Shown: positions 7,095-14,588 of the stretch, piece by piece | Numbering within the stretch: position 1 is the stretch's first letter | Layout: every line of letters starts with the position of its first letter | NCBI GenBank assembly: GCA_038184435.1 | Contig: CP116227.1 | Location: 3,253,501 to 3,317,500 of the forward strand | DNA: 64,000 bases | From: Nocardioides alkalitolerans | GTDB lineage: Bacteria > Actinomycetota > Actinomycetes > Propionibacteriales > Nocardioidaceae | Reading direction: 5' to 3' | The notes under the pieces: model-generated | Told to the model about the DNA's origin: nothing | The model's database searches: none | The model's input: the letters and a program-made list of their open reading frames with translations, nothing else | Translations under genes and position numbers: made by a program

Positions 7095-8454
7095 ATCCCC
7101 CGTCGGACCCGGCGCGGGCCACGGCCGCCAGCACCCGCTCCAGCTTCCAGCCCGCCTCGGCCCACTCGTCCTCGACGGTCGAGCGGACGGTGATGCCCCC
7201 GCCCGTGCCGGCGCGCCAGGTGCGGCCGTCGCGGCTCGCGAGGCTGCGGATGACGACGCCCAGGTCGGCGCCCTCGCCGTCGAGCCAGCCGAACGCGCCG
7301 GCGTACACGCCCCGGGCGGTCGCCTCGACGGCCTCGATGACCTGCATGGTGCGGTGCTTCGGGGCCCCCGTCATCGAGCCCGCGGGGAAGAGCGCCCGCA
7401 CGGCCTCGACCGTGGTGACCTCGGGCCGCAGCTCGCCGACGATCGTGGAGACGAGCTGGTGGACCGCGGCGTAGGTCTCCGTGACCATCAGCTCCGGGAC
7501 CGTGACGGTGCCGGGGCGGCTCACCGAGCTGACGTCGTTGCGGAGCAGGTCGACGATCATGAGGTTCTCGGCACGGATCTTGGGGTCGGTCGTGAGGGCG
7601 TCGCGCAGTGCCGCGTCCTCGGCGGGCGTCGCGCCCCGCGGGGCCGTGCCCTTCATGGGCTTGGTCTCGATGCGCCGGGCGCGGCCGTCGTCCGTGGGCG
7701 CGATGCGGGCGTAGCGCTCCGGCGACGCCGCCAGCAGCCAGCCCCGGGCGCTCGTCGCGTCGGGGGCCTCGGTCACGTCGTGCTGGAGGAACGCGGCGTA
7801 CGGCGCGGGCGTCGCGGCCCGGAGCGCGGCGTACACCTCCGCGGGGGCGGCCGCGGTCACGGCCTCGGCGCGGTGGGTGAGGTTGACCTCGTACGACTCC
7901 CCCGCGTGCAGCGCCTCCTGCACCTGGGTGAACGCGGTGCGGTACCAGGCGGGGGGGCGGTCGGTTCCCCGGCTAGCCGGGGAACCGACCGCTTTGACCA
8001 TCAAATTTGATGGTCTAAGTGGCGCGTTCCCCGGCTGACCGGGGAACCGACCGCTTTGACCATCAAAGTGTCGCAGGCGCGAGGGGCGCATCCAGACGGC
8101 GTCGGGCGCGTCGGAGGCGTCGCGCCGGGCGGGCAGGTCGCGGCGCGCGCCGTACCCCAGCCACCCGAACCACCGCGCCCCCGGCGCCGCCGCCACCTCG
8201 CGCTCGAGCACGGCGAACACGTCGTCGCCCACCACGACGCCGCGCCAGGCGCCGGGGCGGCCGGTCCAGCGGCGTACCTCGCCGGTCGTCGCGTCCCACG
8301 TCAGCGACACGTCGTCGTCGTCGAGGCCCGCCACCACCGTGCGGTCGCCCGACCAGGGGCGGCCGGCGGTGCCGTCGAGGACGACGCAGCGGGGGTACGC
8401 CGCGGCGAGGGCCGCGACGTCGGCGTCGGTCACGCCGGGCGCGGGCGCCGTCAC
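7045..8454 (-). CDS. pabB: Chorismate-binding enzyme, aminodeoxychorismate synthase component I (PabB-like), with inserted palindromic element
   Basis: A 469-residue chorismate-utilising enzyme of the PabB/TrpE family. The core motifs are present: GESYEVNLTHR, ETKPMKGTAPRG, LMIVDLLRNDVSSV and ALFPAGSMTGAPKHRTM. With the PabA-like subunit it would form 4-amino-4-deoxychorismate for folate, though an anthranilate-type product cannot be excluded. Residues about 130-167 are encoded by a palindromic repeat inserted in frame between the N-terminal region and the catalytic core. The repeat would bring a TGA stop, but base T8016 makes that codon AGA (Arg147). The ATG overlaps the pabA stop. The C-terminal tail is Ala/Pro-rich and its end overlaps the convergent lipoprotein gene. 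Confidence 0.85.
   Translation of the reverse strand: MTAPAPGVTDADVAALAAAYPRCVVLDGTAGRPWSGDRTVVAGLDDDDVSLTWDATTGEVRRWTGRPGAWRGVVVGDDVFAVLEREVAAAPGARWFGWLGYGARRDLPARRDASDAPDAVWMRPSRLRHFDGQSGRFPGQPGNAPLRPSNLMVKAVGSPASRGTDRPPAWYRTAFTQVQEALHAGESYEVNLTHRAEAVTAAAPAEVYAALRAATPAPYAAFLQHDVTEAPDATSARGWLLAASPERYARIAPTDDGRARRIETKPMKGTAPRGATPAEDAALRDALTTDPKIRAENLMIVDLLRNDVSSVSRPGTVTVPELMVTETYAAVHQLVSTIVGELRPEVTTVEAVRALFPAGSMTGAPKHRTMQVIEAVEATARGVYAGAFGWLDGEGADLGVVIRSLASRDGRTWRAGTGGGITVRSTVEDEWAEAGWKLERVLAAVARAGSDGGSRAPAPAAPPAAPAGS
7958..8067. repeat. Palindromic mosaic repeat, copy A, inside pabB
   Basis: Order X-Y-X-Y(short). The first X (7958-7991) is a perfect 34-bp palindrome with the core TTCCCCGGCTAGCCGGGGAA. 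Y (7992-8019) is a 28-bp palindrome centred on CATCAAATTTGATG, broken only at T8016. The second X (about 8025-8046) has a TGAC centre. The last Y (8053-8067, CTTTGACCATCAAAG) looks internally deleted. Y is AT-rich in a genome of very high GC. Related copies lie at 19871-19985 and 24737-24825. Confidence 0.95.
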
Positions 8455-9050
8455 CGCGCCCCCTCCAGGAAACGCGCCACCAGGTCGGCGCCGTGCTCGC
8501 TCAGCACCGACTCGGGGTGGAACTGCACGGCCTCGAGCGGGAGCGTGCGGTGGCGCAGGCCGAGCACGACGTCCCGCCCGTCCTCGCCCGCGCAGGTCGC
8601 CGAGACCTCGAGCACGTCGGGCACGACGACGGCGCCGAGGGAGTGGTAGCGCACCACGCGGAAGTCCTGCGGCAGACCCGTGAACACCCCGCGACCGTCG
8701 TGCCGCACCACGGCGACGTCGCCGTGGGCGGGGTGGAGACGGTCGACGCGGCCGCCGTACGTCGTCACGAGACCCTGCAGCCCGAGGCAGACGCCGAGCA
8801 CGGGCCGGGTGGCGGCCCGGAGCACCTCGCGACCGACCGAGAAGTCCGTCGGCCGCTCGGGGTGACCGGGGCCGGGCGAGAGCACCACGACCTCGTGGGC
8901 GAGCACCTCGGCGGCCGTCGTCGCGTCGTGCTGCACGACCGTCGGCAACGCGCCCGTCACCGACGCGACGAGGTGGGCCAGGTTGTGCGTCGAGGAGTCG
9001 CGGTGGTCGACGATGACGACGTCGACCGCTCCACCCGCCGGGCCCATCAC
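8451..9050 (-). CDS. pabA: Glutamine amidotransferase subunit, aminodeoxychorismate/anthranilate synthase component II (PabA-like)
   Basis: A 199-residue class I glutamine amidotransferase. It has the oxyanion motif SPGPGHPE, the nucleophile elbow GVCLGLQG with the catalytic Cys, and the QFHPES motif carrying the catalytic His and Glu. It releases ammonia from glutamine for the chorismate-binding partner. It overlaps both neighbours by ATGA (phzE-like gene upstream, pabB downstream), so subunits I and II are made together. PabA subunits may serve both folate and tryptophan synthesis. Its direct coupling to pabB favours folate. Confidence 0.9.
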   Translation of the reverse strand: MMGPAGGAVDVVIVDHRDSSTHNLAHLVASVTGALPTVVQHDATTAAEVLAHEVVVLSPGPGHPERPTDFSVGREVLRAATRPVLGVCLGLQGLVTTYGGRVDRLHPAHGDVAVVRHDGRGVFTGLPQDFRVVRYHSLGAVVVPDVLEVSATCAGEDGRDVVLGLRHRTLPLEAVQFHPESVLSEHGADLVARFLEGAR

Positions 9051-10990
9051 GCCCCGACGAGCAGGTCCCGGACGAGGCGGTGGATCAGCGCGAAGCCGTT
9101 CTGGGTGAGGATCGACTCGGCGTGGAACTGGATGCCGCGGTAGTGCGGCCCCGCCACGAGGTGGACGTCGCCGGTCGCCGGGTCGGCGTCGACGTGCACG
9201 CCCTCGCCGATCGTCGCCCGGCCCCGCGCGTCGACGCCGTCGACCCGGCCGACGAACGTGTTGTAGAAGCCGACCCGCTCGACGTGCCCGTCGATCCGCA
9301 CCGGCGACTGCGTGCCCTGGAAGACGATGTCCTTGAACGCGAGGGGCACGCCGAGGTGGTGGCAGAGCGCCTGGTGGCCGAGGCAGACCGCGAGGAAGGG
9401 CCGCTCGGCGGCCACCAGCTCGGCGACGGCCGCGCGGAGCTGGCCCATCTTCGGGTCGGTGTCGTCACGGGGGTCACCAGGCCCGGGGCCGACGATCACG
9501 AGGTCGTGGCCGTCGAGGACGCCGGGCGCGTAGGCCTCGTGGCGCACCACGGTGCTCGTCATGCCGAGCACGCCGAGCACGTGGCGCAGCATGTTCACGA
9601 AGTCGTCCTCACCGTCGAGGATGACGACGCTCTTGCCAGCGAGGTCCGGGTCGGGCTCCTCGTCGCCCTGGTCGGTCAGCCAGAACCCGGACAGCCGCCG
9701 GTTCCGCGACGCCAGCGCGAGCAGCACGTCCTCGTCGGCGACGAGCTCCGCCACGTCGACCTCGCTCGCGGGCCGGGCCGGCACGAGCCCGAAGGCCGAC
9801 AGGATGCCGCCCGCCTTGGCGTGGGTCTCCGCGACCTCGTACGCCGGGTCCGAGTCCCGCACGAGCGTCGCGCCGGCCGTGACCGTCAGCCGCCCGTCGG
9901 GCTTGACGTCCGCCGTGCGGATGACGATGGGGCTGTCGAGCACCGGGGTGCCGTCCGGGTCGCGCCCGAAGATGGCGAGGGCACCCGCGTAGTACTCCCG
10001 GCCGCCGGGCTCGTACTCCGCGATCAACCGGGCGGCGTTCTCGACGGGGCTGCCGGTCACGGTCGCGGCGTACATGGTGTCGCGCAGCACCTCCCGGACG
10101 TCGCGGTCGGTGCGGCCGGCGAGGAGGTACTCCGTGTGCACGAGGTGCGACATCGGCTTGAGGAACGGCCCCAGCACCTGCCCGCCCTCGTGACAGACGT
10201 CGCACATCATCTTCAGCTCTTCGTCGACGACCATGAAGAGCTCGTAGATCTCCTTCTCGTCGGCGAGGAAGGAGAGCAGGTCGCGCTTGAGCGACGTCTC
10301 GTCGGCCTCGCGCGGCAGCCGGAACGTGCCGGAGATGGGGTTCATCCGCACGTGGCCGCCGTGCACGCTGACGTGCCGCTCGGGGCTCGCGCCGACGAGG
10401 TACCGGTCGCCCGTGAAGAAGAGGAAGGTCCAGTAGGCGCCGCGCTCGCGGGCCAGGAGACGGCGGTAGACCTGCAGCGCGCGCTCGGCGGTCCAGTCGG
10501 CGACGACCGCGCGGTACTGCCGCGCCACCACCAGGTTCGCCCCCTCGCCGCGACCGATCTCCTCGTCGATGATCTGCCGGACGACCTTCGCGTAGTCCTC
10601 GTCCTCGACGTCGAACCCGCCCCGGTCGACGAAGTCGACCTCGCCGTCGGGCAGCGCCTCGAGCATCTCGGCGACGCTGAACTCCCACTCGGTCTCGACG
10701 TCGACCACCACGAGCGGCGTGCCGTCGTCGTGGGCCGCGAAGCCACGCTCCGCGATCTGGCGGAACGGCACGGCGACGAGCCGGTCGCACTGCCGGCCCG
10801 GCGCGGGCTCGCCGGTCTCCAGCGGGATGTCGAGGATCGAGTCGACCTCCGAGCGCGTGCCCCCGACCAGGCCGACCGTGTCGCGGTCGCCCGCCCGGGT
10901 CGAGCGGCGGATGATCGCCCAGGCCTCGTGCCCCTGGAGCGCGGCGAGGGCGTCCTCGGCGTTCGGGCGGGCGGCGGGGGCGGTCGTCAT
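9047..10990 (-). CDS. Fused anthranilate/ADIC synthase (PhzE-like): chorismate-binding domain plus glutamine amidotransferase
   Basis: A 647-residue fusion. The N-terminal chorismate-binding domain (about 1-430) carries MNPISGTFR, VGASPERH and the segment ATVTGSPVENAARLI. The C-terminal class I amidotransferase (about 455-645) carries VGPGPGDP, AVCLGHQAL and GIQFHAES. Length and motifs resemble PhzE (2-amino-2-desoxyisochorismate synthase) and the PhzE-like proteins of actinobacteria more than standard TrpEG. No phzD or other phenazine gene is in the window, so the product, ADIC or anthranilate, is not decided. It is the first gene of a three-gene chorismate operon and has a leaderless-type promoter at 10998-11003. 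Confidence 0.85.
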   Translation of the reverse strand: MTTAPAARPNAEDALAALQGHEAWAIIRRSTRAGDRDTVGLVGGTRSEVDSILDIPLETGEPAPGRQCDRLVAVPFRQIAERGFAAHDDGTPLVVVDVETEWEFSVAEMLEALPDGEVDFVDRGGFDVEDEDYAKVVRQIIDEEIGRGEGANLVVARQYRAVVADWTAERALQVYRRLLARERGAYWTFLFFTGDRYLVGASPERHVSVHGGHVRMNPISGTFRLPREADETSLKRDLLSFLADEKEIYELFMVVDEELKMMCDVCHEGGQVLGPFLKPMSHLVHTEYLLAGRTDRDVREVLRDTMYAATVTGSPVENAARLIAEYEPGGREYYAGALAIFGRDPDGTPVLDSPIVIRTADVKPDGRLTVTAGATLVRDSDPAYEVAETHAKAGGILSAFGLVPARPASEVDVAELVADEDVLLALASRNRRLSGFWLTDQGDEEPDPDLAGKSVVILDGEDDFVNMLRHVLGVLGMTSTVVRHEAYAPGVLDGHDLVIVGPGPGDPRDDTDPKMGQLRAAVAELVAAERPFLAVCLGHQALCHHLGVPLAFKDIVFQGTQSPVRIDGHVERVGFYNTFVGRVDGVDARGRATIGEGVHVDADPATGDVHLVAGPHYRGIQFHAESILTQNGFALIHRLVRDLLVGA

Positions 10991-10997
10991 GGGCGGG

Positions 10998-11003
10998 AGC
11001 CTA
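10998..11003 (-). promoter_or_regulatory. -10 box TAGGCT, leaderless start of the chorismate operon
   Basis: On the minus strand TAGGCT is followed by seven bases and the ATG at 10990. No ribosome binding site is present. Confidence 0.6.
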
Positions 11004-11050
11004 CTTTCCCCGGTACGCCGCGGTTCCGCCCCGCTCGTTCGTGGGACCGG

Positions 11051-12028
11051 TCACGAGACGAGGGGCGGATCGGTGCGGAGGTAACCGGTCCAGTGCTTCT
11101 CGAGCGTCATCCCGGCCCGCTCGTAGACGCCCAGGGCGCCCGTCGGGTTCGCCGAGTCGACGTCGAGCGCCGCGCGGTCGAACCCGTCCCGACGGCACAC
11201 CTCCAGGGTGTGGCGCAGCAGCACCGACGCGAGGCCCCGGCCCCGGTGCTCCCGGGTCGTGCCCACGCGCGCGATCCAGGCCTCCCGCAGCCCCGTCACC
11301 TGCCGGACCGCGTCCCACTCCTCCACCTGCACGTAACCCGCGATCGCCCCCTCCCCGTCGACGGCCAGCAGGCTCACGTCGCCGCGGAAGCTGCGGCTGC
11401 TCGTCACCCACTGCCGCCACTCGTCCGGCGTCCACGCGGACGAGCCGGGGTGGTCCCGGAAGACCTCGTTGTGGACGACCCGCAGGGCCTCCTCGTCGCG
11501 GGACGGGTCGTAGCGCCGTACCCGCAGACCCTCCGGCAGCGTGCCCACCTCCTGCTCGGGGAGGGGCTGCACGCCCAGCGTGAGGGTGTAGCGGTGCGGG
11601 TGCAGGCCGATGCCCGCCAGGAGGTCGGCCTGGTCGGCCTGGTCGCTCAGGCCGCTCACCTTGAGCTGGGCCGGCAGGTGGGGCGCCAGCGTCCGGTGCC
11701 GCTCCTGCGCGCGGGCCAGCATCGCGGCCGCGAGCCGGGTGCCGATCCCCTCGCCGCGGCGGTCGGGGTGCACGCAGCCGGAGCCGTACGCCGTGAGCTC
11801 GGCCCCGCCCGGGTCCCGGGGGATGATCCGGAAGCAGCCCACGAGGGCGCCGTCGTCGACGGCCACGACCCAGTCGCGGGACCCGTCGAGCAGCGGGTCG
11901 GCGAGCTCCTCCTCGAGGTCAGCGAGGTCGAGGTGCTCGTCGGTCTGGTCGACGGCCTCGACCTCCCGCAGCAGCACGTCGAGGGCGGGCAGGTCGTCGG
12001 GCTGGAAACCGCGGAGCTCGATGGACAC
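11051..12028 (-). CDS. Tandem-GNAT acetyltransferase
   Basis: A 325-residue protein with two GNAT folds. The first has the acetyl-CoA loop HPDRRGEGIGTRLA and the second has REHRGRGLASVLLRHTLE followed by NPTGALGVYERAGMT. The two-domain layout and length resemble mycothiol synthase MshD and related actinobacterial acetyltransferases, but the identity is not close enough to assign the substrate. The frame is open much further upstream. GTG 12028 is chosen because TACCGT lies exactly seven bases before it. It is a single gene between the chorismate operon and an intergenic repeat region. Confidence 0.8.
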   Translation of the reverse strand: MSIELRGFQPDDLPALDVLLREVEAVDQTDEHLDLADLEEELADPLLDGSRDWVVAVDDGALVGCFRIIPRDPGGAELTAYGSGCVHPDRRGEGIGTRLAAAMLARAQERHRTLAPHLPAQLKVSGLSDQADQADLLAGIGLHPHRYTLTLGVQPLPEQEVGTLPEGLRVRRYDPSRDEEALRVVHNEVFRDHPGSSAWTPDEWRQWVTSSRSFRGDVSLLAVDGEGAIAGYVQVEEWDAVRQVTGLREAWIARVGTTREHRGRGLASVLLRHTLEVCRRDGFDRAALDVDSANPTGALGVYERAGMTLEKHWTGYLRTDPPLVS

Positions 12029-12035
12029 GTCCGGC

Positions 12036-12041
12036 ACGGTA
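12036..12041 (-). promoter_or_regulatory. -10 box TACCGT, leaderless start of the GNAT gene
   Basis: TACCGT on the minus strand, seven bases before GTG 12028. This spacing decides the start of the acetyltransferase. Confidence 0.5.
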
Positions 12042-12050
12042 GGCGCGGGC

Positions 12051-12263
12051 GTGGGGCGGGGTCGACGGGTTTTCGGGGGCGCGCAAGATCGCCGCAAGCC
12101 GCCACGCTCGCCGGACGGGGGGGAAATCGCCGCTCTCCTGCCCACCGCCCTCGCGTCCTGGTGGCGCTTCGTGTCGCGGCGCGTCGACCGCGTCCTCGCC
12201 CGGTGGGAGCGGTTCCGCGCGTTCGAGCAGACCGAGCAGGAGCGCGAGGGCGTTCGGGCCTGA
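12051..12263 (+). CDS. Possible small basic protein
   Basis: A 70-codon open frame from GTG 12051. The C-terminal 45 codons have very high GC at third positions, as in real genes of this genome, and encode an amphipathic Trp/Arg-rich peptide (ASWWRFVSRRVDRVLARWER). The N-terminal part looks less gene-like, and the start is not supported by a ribosome binding site or a well-spaced -10 box, so translation may begin further downstream. No family is recognised. It lies divergent to the GNAT gene and could be noise. Confidence 0.3.
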   Translation: MGRGRRVFGGAQDRRKPPRSPDGGEIAALLPTALASWWRFVSRRVDRVLARWERFRAFEQTEQEREGVRA

Positions 12264-12291
12264 GGCCTGTCGAGCCCCTCAGCCAGCCCCC

Positions 12292-12349
12292 GGAACTGTG
12301 CGGCTGGGGCGGCCCGGATCGCGTGCGACCTGCACCAACCGCACATTCC
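12292..12349. repeat. Small inverted-repeat element, TGTGCGG family, copy 1
   Basis: A 58-bp element whose ends are inverted (GGAACTGTGCGG and CCGCACATTCC). Its left half resembles, base for base over long stretches, the reverse complement of the element at 27612-27668 (shared cores GGAACTGTGCG and CTGGGGCGG). It lies in the otherwise nearly empty stretch 12264-12391, before the convergent end of the glycosyltransferase gene. No coding function is seen. Confidence 0.65.
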
Positions 12350-12391
12350 TCGGGCCCGTGCGGCCCGTCCGGGACCAGCCCCGGCCGCGCC

Positions 12392-13525
12392 TCAGCCCCG
12401 CGCCGTACGCCCCTCGCGCGCCCAGCGCGCGACGTGGTCGACGAAGGTGCGGCGGTCGAGGGTCCAGTTGTGGTGGGCCGCGACGTACGCGTGCCCCTGC
12501 TCCGCCAGCGACCGGGCACGGTCGCGGTCGTCGGCCAGGGCGAGCACCTCGTCGACCGGGGCGTGGACGAACGGCACGACGACGCCCCCGCCGGACGCGG
12601 CGACGAACGACTCCACCTCGGGCAGCGGAGTGGCGACGACGGGCACGCCGTGGGCGAGGTACTCCATGTTCTTCGTCGGCAGCGACACCCGGTGGTTCAG
12701 CTCGTCGTGCAGCAGCGCCAGGCCCGCCACCGCGCCGTGGATGAGCGGGAGGGCGCGGTCGTTGGGGACGAAGCCGTGCCACACGAGGGCACCCGCGTCG
12801 TGGGCGGCCTGCAGGGCGGCGCCGGTCTCGCCGTGCGCCGTACCGACGACCTCGACGCGCACGTCGTCACGTCCCCGCGCCCGCAGGCCCTCGGCGAGCG
12901 CGACGATCTCGCCGGCGCCGCGGTCGCGGGTGAGGGACCCGAGGTAGACGACGCGGGCGGGGCCGTCGGGGTCGGGACCGGGTACGTCGTCGGGCACGGC
13001 CGTCGAGTTGGGGACGACGGGGTGGTCGCCGTGGAAGAGCGAGCGGTAGCCGTGCTCCGCGAGCAGCAGGTGGTGACGCTTCTCGGCGCGGCCGAGCAGC
13101 CAGGTCAGGAAGCCCGCGAGCGGGACCCGCAGCCAGGTCGGGATCCAGGTGCGGATCTGCACGGTGGCCGGCACGTTCTCGTGCACGTCCCACACCACCG
13201 GCGTCGCCCCCGCGGCGCCGGCGACGAGCAGCAGCTCGGGGTCGTGGAGCAGCACGAGGTCGTGCGCGGGCGCCAGGGCGCGGATCTTGCGCCGGGCGTC
13301 GAGGAGCGCGCCGAGGCGGCGTCGGCCGTAGGACCGGCGCACGTCCACGCAGTCGACCCCGGGGCGCGCGTCCACGCCGAAGCCGCCGAACGGCGCCAGG
13401 TAGGTCACCGCGAAGCCCGCGTCGAGCAGGGCGCCCATCTCGCGGTGGGCGATGCGGGCGTCGCCCGGGTGGTGCACCACGGTGCAGACGAGCACGCGGA
13501 GGCCGGCGCCGGGAGAGTCGGTCAC
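12392..13525 (-). CDS. Glycosyltransferase, GT4-like
   Basis: A 377-residue GT-B-type glycosyltransferase without signal peptide, so probably cytoplasmic or membrane-associated. The N-terminal half starts with a Rossmann strand (RVLVCTVVHHPGDARI) and contains DLVLLHDPELL and VWDVHENVP. The C-terminal half has VVYLGSLTRDRG, WHGFVPNDRALPLI and SLPTKNMEYLAHGVPVVATP, typical of sugar-nucleotide-binding family 4 enzymes. The sugar donor and acceptor cannot be told; no capsule or glycan cluster surrounds it. The GTG start sits seven bases after a TAGGCT -10 box. Confidence 0.85.
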   Translation of the reverse strand: MTDSPGAGLRVLVCTVVHHPGDARIAHREMGALLDAGFAVTYLAPFGGFGVDARPGVDCVDVRRSYGRRRLGALLDARRKIRALAPAHDLVLLHDPELLLVAGAAGATPVVWDVHENVPATVQIRTWIPTWLRVPLAGFLTWLLGRAEKRHHLLLAEHGYRSLFHGDHPVVPNSTAVPDDVPGPDPDGPARVVYLGSLTRDRGAGEIVALAEGLRARGRDDVRVEVVGTAHGETGAALQAAHDAGALVWHGFVPNDRALPLIHGAVAGLALLHDELNHRVSLPTKNMEYLAHGVPVVATPLPEVESFVAASGGGVVVPFVHAPVDEVLALADDRDRARSLAEQGHAYVAAHHNWTLDRRTFVDHVARWAREGRTARG

Positions 13526-13532
13526 CCGGGCG

Positions 13533-13538
13533 AGCCTA
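13533..13538 (-). promoter_or_regulatory. -10 box TAGGCT, leaderless start of the glycosyltransferase
   Basis: TAGGCT on the minus strand, seven bases before GTG 13525. It is the same hexamer and spacing as at the chorismate operon. Confidence 0.55.
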
Positions 13539-13626
13539 GTGGTCGGCGCGCGGCCGGGGATTCGGCGTGGCGCGGGCGGGGTACGAGCGCGCGGCGCAGG
13601 TCACACCATCACGTCCAGGAGCACCC

Positions 13627-14172
13627 ATGTCCGACGCCCTCCCTCCCCGTCCCGGTCAGCCCCGCCCCGGTCCGCCCCAGCCCGGTCAGCCCCAGCCCGG
13701 TCAGCCACCCACCCGCGGTGGCGGCGCGAACCGCGGGCTGCTCGTCGGACTCGCCGTGCTCTTGGGCGTGCTCCTGCTCGGCGGCGGGACGTGGGCCGTC
13801 GTGGCGGCGACGTCCGACGACGCGCCGGGCAGCGTGCGGGAGACGGCCGAGCAGGCCGTGGACGCGGCCGAGGACCTCGACGTCGACGCCGGTGCGCGTC
13901 TCCTGTGCACCGCCCCGAGCGACGACGACCGGGCGGACCTCGAGGACGCGATCGACGAGGCCCGGGAGACGGCGGGCACGGACGACCCCGCGGTGGACTA
14001 CGAGATCAGCGACGTCGAGGAGTCCGACGAGGGCGGCTCGGCGGTCGTCCGCGCCGTCGCCGACCAGGAGGAGCTGGGCGACGCCTTCCTCGAGGTCCGG
14101 CTCGACGTCACCGCCGACGACGGCGACTACTGCATCGACGAGATCGAGGTGCTCGACGGCGCCGGACCGTGA
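13627..14172 (+). CDS. Single-pass membrane protein with Pro/Gln-rich tail and DUF4878-like extracytoplasmic domain
   Basis: A 181-residue protein with a cytoplasmic Pro-Gly-Gln tail (residues 1-35, repeats of GQPQPGQP), one membrane helix (about 39-62) and an acidic extracytoplasmic domain. The domain pattern, a short helical start with a Cys (LLCTAPSDDDRADL) and a terminal strand (GDYCIDEIEVL), resembles NTF2-like DUF4878 domains of actinobacterial lipoproteins. The two Cys may form a disulfide. ATG 13627 has AGGAG at proper spacing. It overlaps the next membrane protein gene by GTGA, so the two form a small operon. Function unknown. Confidence 0.7.
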   Translation: MSDALPPRPGQPRPGPPQPGQPQPGQPPTRGGGANRGLLVGLAVLLGVLLLGGGTWAVVAATSDDAPGSVRETAEQAVDAAEDLDVDAGARLLCTAPSDDDRADLEDAIDEARETAGTDDPAVDYEISDVEESDEGGSAVVRAVADQEELGDAFLEVRLDVTADDGDYCIDEIEVLDGAGP

Positions 14173-14585
14173 GCCTCACCGCGGCGGGGCCGCTGACGCG
14201 GGTCGTGCTCGGCCTGCGGATCGCCGCGGTGATCGTCGCCTGCGGCCCGGCGCTCGTGGCGCTGGGAACCGGCGCCGGCACCACGCGACGTCTGCTCGGC
14301 GGCCTCCTCGGCAGCTTCGCCCCCGCGGGCGTCGCCGCGCTCCTGCTGCTCGCGCTCCCGGTGTGGCTCGCGGTCAGCGGCTGGCACGCCGGCGCTCACC
14401 GCGCCGCCGCCTGGGCCTTCGTGGCCGGGTGCGCGGTCACGGTCGTCGCGGGCACGCTGCTCGTCGCCCGCTACGGCCACCTGCTGACGACGGGTGTGCT
14501 GATCGCCGTCGTCGGGGCAGCTGTCGTGTTCCTGGCCGCAGCGAGCACCACGGCCGCGAGCACGACGGCCGGAAGCCCCCGGTGA
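14169..14585 (+). CDS. Small four-helix membrane protein of unknown function
   Basis: A 138-residue protein with four hydrophobic segments (about 10-32, 46-72, 80-102 and 108-128) and little else. It starts with a GTG that overlaps the stop of the upstream membrane protein gene. No family motif is recognised. The Ala/Thr/Ser-rich end (AASTTAASTTAGSPR) is low complexity. It ends three bases before the convergent stop of the HelD gene. It is probably a membrane partner of the upstream protein, but this rests only on gene order. Confidence 0.65.
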   Translation: MSLTAAGPLTRVVLGLRIAAVIVACGPALVALGTGAGTTRRLLGGLLGSFAPAGVAALLLLALPVWLAVSGWHAGAHRAAAWAFVAGCAVTVVAGTLLVARYGHLLTTGVLIAVVGAAVVFLAAASTTAASTTAGSPR

Positions 14586-14588
14586 GCC

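Noticed and set aside
7958..8067. CRISPR array or ordinary terminator as explanation of the palindromic repeats
   Set aside because: There are no regular spacers or cas genes, units are mosaics of two palindromes, and copy A lies inside a gene and is translated.
9047..10990. Phenazine biosynthesis cluster
   Set aside because: Only a PhzE-like gene is present; phzD, phzF, phzB and phzG are all missing.
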